40,355 bases of DNA from Stentor coeruleus (taxonomy: Eukaryota; Ciliophora; Heterotrichea; Heterotrichida; Stentoridae): positions 1-40,355 of the forward strand of contig MPUH01000679.1 in the NCBI GenBank assembly GCA_001970955.1, written 5' to 3'. Within the stretch, counting starts at the first letter, position 1, and each line of letters begins with the position of its first letter. The notes under the pieces were generated by a model. That model saw nothing but the letters and a program-made list of their open reading frames with translations. It was not told the origin of the DNA and did no database searches. Both the position numbers and the translations under genes were made by a program. Shown here piece after piece: positions 8,462-20,200 of this stretch.

Positions 8462-9859
8462 TTATTCACCCAACAAATCCTCCCCATTCTTAACAGTAAA
8501 ACTATCATTTTTTTTCTTCATAATTTTACTCTCCGGGGATTTCTTTAACATCACCAATATTTCTCTTATCTTTTCCTTCTCCCTCATACTCTTTATTGCC
8601 ATTTTCATTTTCTTCTTAATCTCTTCTTCCCTATACTTCTTCATAATATCAATCCTCTCATTATCACTTTTCTGTTTCTCAATAACATTTTCTCTTCGAA
8701 ATTTCCTATATAATTCATACATAACCCTTTTTTTCCTCTCTGCATTACTAAGCGCTTCTTCATCTTTTAATCTTTGCATTTCATTTCTAATCTCCAACTC
8801 TTTTTTCCAATCCAAGTTTTTTTTTTCTAATATCCCATTTGATATTTCAAGTCTTTTCTCAATCCTTTTCGCTTTTTCTATATCAAATTCCTCCTTTTCT
8901 TTAACCCGGCATTGCGCTTTTAACCTTTTTTCATCATGTTTTTCCCTTAATCTTTCCCTATTTTCGCTTTGTAGCCTTTTATGTTCAGATCTTCTGATTT
9001 CAGCAGTTTTATTTTTATTCACATATTTTGTCAGTCTTTCAGATAAGATTTTTTCTTCATTTTCCATAGCTTTTGAGTATCTGAAATTCCTTTCTAAAAG
9101 CTTTGAAGCCGCATTTTTTTTTGTTTGGGTGAACAGATCGTGTAAGTTTTTCGACTTTATCATTTTTTGTTCATATTTTTTAATCTGACTTTCTATATCA
9201 AGGTCAACAATACTAGATGCCCTTGATTGTGTTTTACTATAAACATTTGGTTTTTTCTTATAAGAAAACGAAGTTGGGGATACTGAATAATAACCACTAA
9301 GGGTTTTTGATAACTTGTTCTGTTCGGCATTTCTGATTTTTTCAAGGTTTTCTTTCTGTTTTTCTCTGAATTCATAGAACTTCATTCGACTTTTCGCTAA
9401 GGCAGACTGAGCTTTTTCTCTTAGTTCAACACCTTGTTTAAGTTTATTATCAAGGATTTTTTTGTAGTTTATTGCTTCTTTCGCTTCTATTAGTGCTTTG
9501 TTTATAATATCTTTATTCCTTATCTTTGGCCTTGTAGAAGCTTTTCTTTCAGGATATGTTACTGAAGTTATAAGGATTTCATTACTAACACTTTCTTGCT
9601 TTTTACCTTGTATTGACTTTTCAAGTCCTCTCATAAGCTCATCTTTAATATACTCTTTAATCTGCCTAACAAGTTCCTGTTGTTTCCTTTTATAAAAATT
9701 ATATCTAACAATCTGAACTTCTTCACTTGTATCTTTATCTTTAAAATCTTCAATAGGCTTTCTTATCATTTCTATAGAATCAATGCCTAGGTTTAACATA
9801 GCTTTTTGGATTCTTAAGTTTGTTAGATCTACAACATAAGGATTCATTATAAAAATCAA
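8462..9859 (-). CDS. Long coiled-coil protein, possibly cytoskeletal
   Basis: A protein of 465 residues (or 461 from the second ATG, which gives MNPYVVDLTNLRIQKAMLN). It is rich in Lys, Glu and Arg. Nearly all of residues 115-190 and 230-440 are predicted by eye as continuous charged coiled coil (REKQKENLEKIRNAEQNK; KRIEKRLEIS; RYEEEIKKKMKMA-like heptads). A Ser/Tyr-rich break lies near 185-215. There is no signal peptide or membrane segment. The layout resembles trichohyalin/plectin-homology-like and other basal-body or axoneme coiled-coil proteins of ciliates, but no specific family can be assigned. The frame is open from start to TAA without introns. Confidence 0.85.
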   Translation of the reverse strand: MIFIMNPYVVDLTNLRIQKAMLNLGIDSIEMIRKPIEDFKDKDTSEEVQIVRYNFYKRKQQELVRQIKEYIKDELMRGLEKSIQGKKQESVSNEILITSVTYPERKASTRPKIRNKDIINKALIEAKEAINYKKILDNKLKQGVELREKAQSALAKSRMKFYEFREKQKENLEKIRNAEQNKLSKTLSGYYSVSPTSFSYKKKPNVYSKTQSRASSIVDLDIESQIKKYEQKMIKSKNLHDLFTQTKKNAASKLLERNFRYSKAMENEEKILSERLTKYVNKNKTAEIRRSEHKRLQSENRERLREKHDEKRLKAQCRVKEKEEFDIEKAKRIEKRLEISNGILEKKNLDWKKELEIRNEMQRLKDEEALSNAERKKRVMYELYRKFRRENVIEKQKSDNERIDIMKKYREEEIKKKMKMAIKSMREKEKIREILVMLKKSPESKIMKKKNDSFTVKNGEDLLGE

Positions 9860-11236
9860 TTTTTTTTATATAAATGTTTTTATCAAAGCAAGTGAAAAAA
9901 TAAGAGTTCTTAGACTAAATCGAATGTTTTCAGAAGTAAGTATTATATGATTCAGTTTTTCTCTTTTAGTGGTACTTATTGACAAGCAAAAAGTATTATT
10001 TTAAGGTAAAATGTTAAATAATGATAGTTTTGCATTGGATTAAGCAGTTATTAAACTGGGTATGATGCTTATGATGATGGGTAAGGCAACTGGATTTATA
10101 GAAATAATGGAAAAAGTGAAATACTATAATAAACTTATAGATGAAGAAAAAAAAATATATATAAAGACCGCAAAGATATCTTAATATTTTAGGTCTAGTA
10201 AAATTAGGTAAAAAATGTTATATGAACAGAACTATATAGTTTTAAAATGTATTCCAAAATTAACAAGAACATTGGTGTAGTTTAGAACTACAAACAAAAT
10301 TTTTTTTTACAGAAACTTGCTTGCGAATTAAATAGGATTATGAGAAATCAAGAAAGTAAAGATACTGTATTTATATCATTTATTTTCATTGAAATTTTAA
10401 GAAACACATTTTGGTGGGTAATTAGAGAAATTTAAGAGTCTCTTGGAGGAATACTGTATAAGCAAATCTATGAAAATAAATCATTTGCCTAGTTACGATA
10501 TAGTAAAATTAGTTAGGTTTATATGGAAAAGAGCTTCATAGTAATAGGGATAAAGGCTGCTAAAGCAAAAGAGTTGTATTTTATAAAGAAATGCTTATTT
10601 TTATATTGAATTAAAGCTAAAGTTCTTTGAAGTACGGACACTGGGCATTTTGATAATATATCTTAAAGAGGATATATGGGCTAAATATAATGATGATTTT
10701 GTAGCACAGGCACCAAGTTCAGATATTCTGGATTTGAAAGGTAGGAGTTATGTTTGATTATTATGTTGATAGATGATGTTTATATAATTATATTTTTTTT
10801 TGATTTTTTGAGAAGTATTAGTAGTGGCTAGTTAAAAAATGGTACAACGTATGGTAAAATTTGCTATTTTGAGTTGGAGGATTAGTTTAGGGTAAAAATA
10901 ATTTTTTTTTAATCGATCTGATTTTAAGAGTTTTTTTCCTTATATAATCCTTGACTTTTTTTTTATATATTAAAAAATAAATTTACATAGAAAAGATCTT
11001 CACACATAAATACCTGTTTTCTTTAACTAAACCATATTTATTCAACGCTCATAATATCTAAAATTCACCTACAAATACCAACAAATTATCCCCCACACAA
11101 TCATCTCCATATCTTTCTCATCCTATCAACAAAAAAAGCAATAAAATTTCTAACTTAAATCTCCAAAGCCGCAATCCTCCAAAAAAAATCCCTTCCTAAA
11201 CCTACTTTCTCTAATAAATCTTATCTTATACTAATA
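9860..11236. other. 1.4-kb gap with a possible decayed gene on the plus strand
   Basis: No intact gene. On the plus strand between about 10010 and 10760 there are coding-like words separated by many stops, for example ALD-AVIKLGMMLMMMGKATG at the left and EDIWAKYNDDFVAQAPSSD at the right, in different frames. This looks like an old pseudogene whose family I cannot recognise. The rest, from 10760 to 11236, is A/T-rich and contains the 3' flank of the giant gene. Confidence 0.35.
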
Positions 11237-14200
11237 CTAATTATCTCTTTTCGGTGTTGTAAGTTTAAATCTCGGATTAACAATTTCTTCTCCAGCATTA
11301 GGTAATGTTCTTTCCGTAACTGTATTCTTACGTTCAATTCCACTCTCAGCAATTTCCCATTCCGGTTCAAAAAAAGCTTGTTCGCCAATATACCTCATAG
11401 GCGATGTCTTATCCATTTTTTTCTTTCCTTCAACTCTTTGCAAATAAATCCCTTCTAAATCTCTCATTCTCCCAGGGTCAGCAGGAGGTATTTTCTTAGC
11501 TTTTTTCCTTCTTTTCTTACCTTTTTTTCTTTCTTGTACAACATATCCTTCAGGTTCAAAAGTTTCATCTCTAAACTCAGGTGCATAAACACTATCAAGA
11601 TCAACATTATGATACATAGTCTTTCTTTGTGGTTTTATAATCCTTTCATCATCAGAACTTTCAGATATAAACCTTGGATGTTCAAGTTGTTGAAATTCTT
11701 TAGATTCTTCTTCTAAATCATCAATAATATTTGCTAAATTAGCCAGTCCTTTCCTACCATAATTCTCTTCAGCTTTTGGTGTTATGGCTATAGGTTTTAA
11801 TGGGGGTTTTCTATATGATGGTATTCTTGGCTTTGAATCTTGAGGATATGAAGGTGTTATCCAACCTAAATCAACTCCTGTGAAATCGTTATGACTAAGA
11901 TCAGGGGATAATGGTTCAGGCTCATCACTTTTATCACTTTTATCATTTTTATAACTTTTATCGCTTTCATCACTTAAAGCGCTAGGCAAAGCCCGTATTG
12001 GTATTTCAGTTTTTTTCTCAAGGTCAATGATTTTAGCCCCTCTAAAATTCCTCCTAACTTTAACTTTTGCATTTGTAATTTTATGTCTTAAAGTAGCTAA
12101 ATGCACATCTTCTTTATCTACTATAGTCTTAGGTATATCATAATCATTTCTGTCTATTACAGGCTGATCTAATATTGGTTGTCCTTCATCATTAACAACT
12201 TGAGCTCCATGAAAAGTTTTCCTAACTTTAACATCTTCTCCTGTTTCATTATGCATAACAACAACATTTTCTGGATCATCAGGGTCAGCATAAGCATTAC
12301 TAAATTGAAAATCTGATTCATTTTTTATAGTCTGACCTATAAGATATGCATGTGGATGAGCCACTTTTTTTTCTAAATCTAAAATCCTTGCCCCTTTGAA
12401 ATTCCTTTTGACACGAACTTTTTCTCCTGTTCTAGCGGTCATTGTGGCAAATCTTACATCGTTATCATCAACAATAGTTTTTGAAACTTCGTATTTATTT
12501 GGATCTATTGGAGCTAGGGTATCAATAACTTTGTTTTCTAAATCAACGAGTCTTGCACCTTTGAAACCTTTTCTTAATGTTACCCTTTGTCCTCTTTGTT
12601 TATCAAAAACTTTGACTAGTTCAGGATCTTTAGAGTCAGCAACAGCTTTTTCAAGATCTAAATCTGCTTCTTCGGCTATGGTTCCTAGATCTTTTTGACC
12701 TTCTTTTAAAGGCTCTTCTTGTTCAGTTTGGTTGTATTCATCGTTTATATCAGCAAACTGGATACTAGGGTCTTTTATAAGATCCCCGCGGCTAAGTTTG
12801 TGGTCAGTAACTTCGTAGTCTGCTTCAAATTCTTCAATATTCTTGTTTTCTGGGGTTTTCGATAGTATTTCATCATCTTTTTGACTTAATTTTAAGTCTT
12901 TTTCATTTTCTTGACTTAATTTTAAGTCATTTTCTTCACTTAATTTTAAGTTTTTTTCATCTTCTTGACTTAATTTTAAGTCTTTTTCATCTTCTTGACT
13001 TAATTTTTCTATTGATTCTTCTTCGATTATAGCTTTTTCTTCTTCACTCGGGACATCTTCTTCAGTATAAGCGATGATTTCTGTAAATTCTTCAGTTTTT
13101 GGTTCCATTTCAAGTGGAATATATATTAAAGGATAAGGTTTTATTGTTGGGTCTTTATATTCAATAAACGATACTTCGAATTCTTTAGGCTCAGGTGGTG
13201 GAGGTTGACGATCAGATTCTTGGCTTTGGTCATCATGTATTAATAAAGATTCATCATGTATTAACAAAGACTCATCTTGTAACATAGTCGGTTCTTCAGG
13301 TTCTCCAGGTTCTCCAAATTTGTCAATAGCTGCTTCATGGAATGGTTCTTCAATGATTTCCGGATGTGAGTCCTCTTTTGGTCTTAAATCCTCAGGTTTG
13401 ATTTCTATAGAATCCATTGCCATAAGCGGAAATGAGCCTCTTCTTTTAAGAGCACTTGAAGATGGCTCACTTGGTACAGGTGATGATACTCTAGATTCAG
13501 GATTAGATTTCGATATAGATTTCTTAACATTCCTTTTCACTGGTTCATTTGGTATCATCTTAGAAAAATCAATCCCAGGAAACCCTTCAATAAGTTCTTT
13601 AATAATATCAGGTGATCCAATCAGCTCACTTCCCTCTACTGCAAAACTCTCAAATTCTCCAATAAGAAGTTCATTTTCTCTTCTTCTAATATCAATAAAA
13701 ATCAATACCCCTAAGAAAAATGTTAATAAAAGTGAGTCCAAAGCAAACATCCACAACCACCTTCCAGAATCCAACTCGCTCAAAACCATAATATTTGCTA
13801 TAAAAATCGGGACAAATGTGCATAACAAACTTATATACCCATATTTGATCAAAGGTTTATAAACTCTTCCTTTATTATCATAAATTGCTTTAAACCCATC
13901 ATAATTAAAAAGTCCACAAAACAGTATCCTAATACAATGAAATGATATAAAACCACTAAGCCCAATAGCAAAAATGTTCATTTTTCTATTACGTTTTTTC
14001 CAATAAATATAATTCGGGTCTTTGTTATTTACTTTAACACAATAATTAATAGCAAATAAAAAATTGCATAATATATGGAAAAATAAACCACCTGCATATA
14101 AGAAAAATGATACTGTTAATATAATATCACCACCTATAGCATCTATTTCAGTTAAACGTCTACTATTACCTGTAATACCTTGATCTGGAATATATGATGT

Positions 14201-17200
14201 GACAAAAACCCAAGAAATTAAAGATAATCCACCCCATATTGAGATTGTTGATGGAATGAATTGAGAACTTACTGATGTGAGTTTTGATATACCAAGGATT
14301 CCACCAGAGATAAATGAGATACCGCTAAATGGGAATGGTACTGGCTGGCCATCGAATTTTGGTGAATTTGTGATGTTTGATGAAGAAGATGAAGAATTAC
14401 TAGATGGTGGGATTTCTGAACAGTTTTTTGGGTTGTAGCATTGCTCACAGTGAAAACCATCAAGTTTGTAACCATCAGGACATTCAGAAACACAGGTTGA
14501 TTTGTAAAGGTAAGTCCCGTTTATACAGTCTGTGCAGTTGTTTGTAGAAACTGAACAGAAATAACAAGGGGAGGTACAGTTTAAACATTTTTTGTTTTTG
14601 GCTACGGTTATGTCGGGTGGACAGCTTGGAACACAGTTTCCATCATATACATAATAAGTACTATCAAAACAAGATTCACAATTAGTAGGAATCTTACTAC
14701 ACTCCTTACATGTCCCATCACAAGGTATACAAGGTTCTGATGAATTCACTCTTACATATCCTTTATCACATGGTTCTACACATACTCCATCTGACATAAG
14801 TACATAAGTTGGGTCAGCACAATCTAAACAATTAATCGAAGTTCCATAACAAGTCTTACACATTTTATCACAAGTTAAACAAATACCTCCATCAGTATAC
14901 TCTCCATCAAGACATATAAACTCACAAACATCCCCTTTTAATTTATATCCATCATCACAGCTAATACAATTAGTCGATTCATTTTCACATCCTTTACATG
15001 TAGTTGCACAAGGATAACATCCTCCATTTTTCTCATAATATCCTTCAGTACAATTATTAACACAATTATTTTCAAATACAATCCCAGAAGCACATAATGT
15101 ACATCTATCAATAGTCCCTGAACATTTTAAACAAGCTGGGTCACATTTTTCACATTTAAGACCTACTTGTATATACCCATCTTTACAATCAAGTACACAT
15201 TCTCCATTAAATAGATTAGCTGAACTAATACATGATGTACATGTTGTAGAATCGATATTACATGTAACACAGAGATCTGAACATTTTTTACATGTATTAC
15301 TTGAAAAATAATAACCGTCTATACATGATGTACAAGTTTTAGATGTTGAGAAACAAGATGTGCAGATTGGGTCACAGGTCAGACATGTGCCTGAAGAAAG
15401 GTAATACCCTTCTGGACAAGATTCGCATGTATCTTTATAACAAGTAACACATGTTTTACAAGGAGCATTACAAGTAGTATAGCATTCATTACATGTATTT
15501 GAAGTTGTTAAAATCATCCCAGTACCACAAGAAGTGCAATAATTAGCTTGATTTTTACATGTTTTACAATTAGAATCACATAAAACACATGTATAACTAG
15601 TTGTCAGATAACGGCTACTATCACAAGACATACATTTTGTTATTGAATCTTTACAAGTTAAACAAGGAGATTGGCAATTAACACATGAAATTAAGTTTTC
15701 AAGTGTTGTAGTTTGACCATCAGGACATACAGCTGGTTCTTGACATTGATTTATAGAATTAAGAGTTAAACCATCAGCACAATCAGTACAATGATCTATA
15801 GTATCAATACATTCAATACAATTTGTACTACAAGCTGTACAACTTGTTGGACTTGTTATAAGATTAGTAAATCCACTAGGACATGAAGTTAAGCATTGAT
15901 TTTCATATAAAATAACCCCATCTTCACATGATGTACAATAACTTGTATCCCCTGAACATGTTAAACAACCTTCACAAGGGACACAAATATTATTAGAAGT
16001 TTCAGTTAGAGTATAACCACTTTCACATACAGGAAGGCATTTACCAGATATAATAACATCATATATATTAATACAAGAAATACAATAATCAACTGAGCCT
16101 GAACAAGTTTTACAAGGACTTTTACAATCATAGCAATTTGAAGATATTTCAACTGTTGTGCCTACTGGGCAGCTATTTAAACATACTCCATTATAAAGTT
16201 TTTTAGTACTTAAACAAGATGTACAATAAGTTGCTGAGTCTTTACATGTTTTACATGAGTAATCACATATAGTACATGTCATACCTGTTTTATAAGTCCC
16301 ATCTGGACATGTTGAATAGCATCCACCATCATATAAAAGCATAACCAAGCCAGAACTATCAGCTTCACAAGATACACAATAACTTATTGTTAAACATGTA
16401 TCACAAGGATATACACATGGAACACAATTTAGACCAGATTGATACTCACCTATTGGACAATTTGATGCAGCTAAGCACCAACTATTATCCCATAAACAAG
16501 CTTCAACATTACAAAAAACATCACATGCATTATTTGTTAATAAAGCTGAACTACACCCTTCAGCACAATATGCTTCACAAACCCCATCTTTAGATTCATA
16601 ACTATCTGGGCATTCTAATAAACATACAGTACCAAAAAGAGAATATCCATCAATACATGATAAACAAGTTGTTATAATATCAGTACAAGTTGCACATGGA
16701 CTAGTACATGATTCACAAATGTTACCTTTAAGGATTGAAATATCTGTAGGACATGTTGATACACATGTTGTTTGATAAAGATATAGATTGTTTTTACATG
16801 AAGTACATGAAGATGTTGAGGTTAAACATGTAGAACAATCACCTGTGCATGATATACAAACTTTTAATGATGATGATGTTGTTGTATAACCATTATCACA
16901 TGAACTAACACAGTTTGTACCTTGGAGAACTTTGTTATCTGGACATGATGTACATGAATCGTATGTACCTGAGCATGTAAGACATGATGAATAACAATCA
17001 ATACATGAGGATCCTAAGACTACAGTTACTGATTCTGGACATGGAGAGACACAAACACCATTGTAGAGATAAAAACCTGATGCACAAGATATGCATGTGG
17101 TAGTTGAAACAAGACATTCAGCACAGTTGCTATCACATTTTTTACAATAAACATTGATTTGGGTATATCCTGAATTACAAGATGAGGGCTCGACACAGGT

Positions 17201-20200
17201 GTTATCTTTTAAAAGGAGAACTTCACCGGTTGTAGCTGATAAGGTGCAAGATGTACAAGAGGTTTGGCTTAAGCATTCTTTACAAGGATAGTCACAGGTT
17301 ATACAAGAAGATCCATCTGAATATTTACCATATCCACAACTCCCTGAACTTTTACATTGAAGTTCATCATAATTACATTCTTCATAATTACATAAAACAT
17401 TACACTCATCATCTACTAAAATTTCATTAGTACACCCAGTCTTACAAGGCGATGTAGATGTTGAAAGTACACAANCCCATCTGAATATTTACCATATCCA
17501 CAACTCCCTGAACTTTTACATTGAAGTTCATCATAATTACATTCTTCATAATCACATAAAACATTACACACATTATCTACTAAAATTTCATTAGTACACC
17601 CAGTCTTACAAGGCGATGTAGATGTTGAAAGTACACAAATACTAGAAACTGACATATAACCATTAGGACAAATTTCAACACAAACNAATACTAGAAACTG
17701 ACATATAACCATTAGGACAAATTTCAACACAAACTGATATATAAAGTGAAAACCCTTTATCACATTCATCACAAGATCCTGCAGCTGAACAAATTGCACA
17801 TCCAGCTTCACAATCTTCACATGTAATTGTATCTTCATATGTTCCATCAGGACAAGGTGAATAACATACTGATTTATATAAAAAATATCCAGATACACAT
17901 GATATACAAGTTGTACTTGACCCATAACATTCTTTACAATTACTATTACAAATCTGACATATTCTTGAACTATCTGCATAATAACCTGAATTACAATAAA
18001 CATTACAAACTGATCCTTGTAATACTAATGGTGATTTACATGATGTACATGTTGTATATGTACCAGAACAAGTATAACAATTACCTCCACAATCTACACA
18101 TTCTGATGTGCTTATTTGTATTGTAATATCAGCAATACATGATACAATACATTGATTGTTATAAAATAAATATGGAGATTCACATGATGTACATGTACTT
18201 GTTGTATGAGAACAAGTAGCACATTGACTATCACAATCATCACATAATACTCCAATCAAAATAGTTTTACTTGGACATTCTTCTAAACAATCATTGTTGT
18301 ATAGATATAATGGGTCACCTGTTATACTATCTGCTAAACATCCTGTACAATTAGTTGCTGATATATCACAATTGCTACAAGGATAAGAGCAATCTTTACA
18401 TTGTTGATCTATTTCATACCTCCCAGATCCACATTCAATAACCCCTACAGTACAATACCCATTATCTAATTCACATGAACTAGTATCACATATTGAATCA
18501 CAATCTTCATTATAAAGTAAATTAACTGTGCATCCTGGATTACAAAATACTTCAACATCTTCTACACAGACATAATTAACCCCAGTCCATCCTTGAGGAC
18601 AATCAGTAACACAAGTTGTTTCATATAAATATCTATTCCCATCACAAGATAAACAGTTATCAGCTTTTGATTCACATGTTGCGCATATACTATTACAAAC
18701 CTCACAAATATTATTGTAAATATAATATCCAGTTAAACATGAACTCACACAAGAACTGCCTTGAAGGTATTTCCCAGTATTACAACTTGTGCAAGTATCA
18801 ACAGTACCAGAGCATGTTTTACAATTAGTATTACAAACCTCACAAGTAGTTCCAACTTTTATAGTAATATCATCAGGACATTTAGTAAGACAAGTTCCAC
18901 TATATAAAAGCATATCACTTGTACATGTAATACAATAATTAACAGTCCCAGAACAAGTAGCACATGGAGCATTGCACATTTCACACTGGCCTGAGATTTC
19001 TATATATGAAGAAGATGGACATGATGACAAGCATGAATAATTATATAAATAATAAGGACTATTGCATGAAGTACAAGTTGTAGCTGTCAAAATGCATGTT
19101 TTACAAGGTGAAGTGCATAAATTGCAATTAACTCCATCTGAGTAATATCCTGAGTCACAAGTTACTAAACATGAATTCACTTGAAGTAAATACCCTGAAT
19201 CGCATGATGTACAAGTTGTAGTCAAACCTGAGCAATAATCACAAGGACTTTTACATTCTTGACATATCCCTGATATCCCAACATACCCAGGTGGGCATTT
19301 AGTTGTACATGAGCTTCCATGTAAATAATAGTCTGTTACACAAGAAGTACAAGTAACAATATTAGTAGTACAAGTATAACATGGAGATATACAAGGAGAG
19401 CATATTGTACCTTCATCTATATACGTCCCATCTGAAATACATGATTCAACACATTGAGTACCTTGAAGTTTATATGGACTTATACACGATGTACATGTTG
19501 CTATATCAGGTGAACAAGTTGCACAATAACCACTGCATTTTAAACATGTTTTTGTTGTATCATCTTCTGTATATCCTGAAGGACAATCACTATAGCAAGT
19601 TTTATCAAGTAAATATGTTTGTGTACTAGTTGTAGTACTAACAGCACAAGTTAAACAATCAGTAGCACTAGTACAAGTCTTACAAGGATTTGTACATATA
19701 TAACAATTTGAACCATCTCCCCAATATCCAGTTAAACAATTAGCATTACATGTATTTGAATATAAATAAGGATATGTTGTTCCACTATAACATGATGTAC
19801 AATATGTAGAACTACCAGAACAAGTTTTACATAGACTATTACATATTAAACATGTTTTATCAATTGTATTAGTATCATCATAATATCCATCAAGACATGT
19901 AGAATGACACGAATCACTATATAAATATGGGTATACACCAGATGAGTCACATGATGTGCATATTGAAGGACTTGATGAACAAGTTAAACATACAGTATTA
20001 CATGTAAAAGTTGATTTTACAGTAGTAGAAGTGTCGATAAGATAACTATCTGATGTAGTACTTAATAAAGTCCAAGCACTTGTTGTTATTTGGGTTGAAG
20101 GATTAGTAAAACTGTTTAATGTAAAAGATATTGTTGTTGCTGCGGTTACGGATGAAGGGAAACCACCTGTTATAGTAACAGTTTTACTATTTATAGAACA

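Noticed and set aside
13320..13862. A 180-codon plus-strand frame opposite the giant gene
   Set aside because: It is antisense to a strongly repeated, clearly coding region; composition is a mirror of the acidic/TM coding strand and no motif is seen.
17312..17734. Real tandem repeats around the N characters
   Set aside because: Offsets of 164 and 49 would break the frame, an N lies at each junction, and merging gives a perfect frame.
17416..18003. A separate 195-codon gene in another frame within the cysteine-repeat region
   Set aside because: It arises from reading through two unmerged overlaps; after merging, its cysteine-rich middle part belongs to the giant protein's frame.
16387..19629. 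Several plus-strand frames of 68-99 codons rich in His, Tyr, Asn and Leu
   Set aside because: They are shadows of the TGT-rich cysteine repeats on the minus strand; their composition follows from reading ACA-rich complement.
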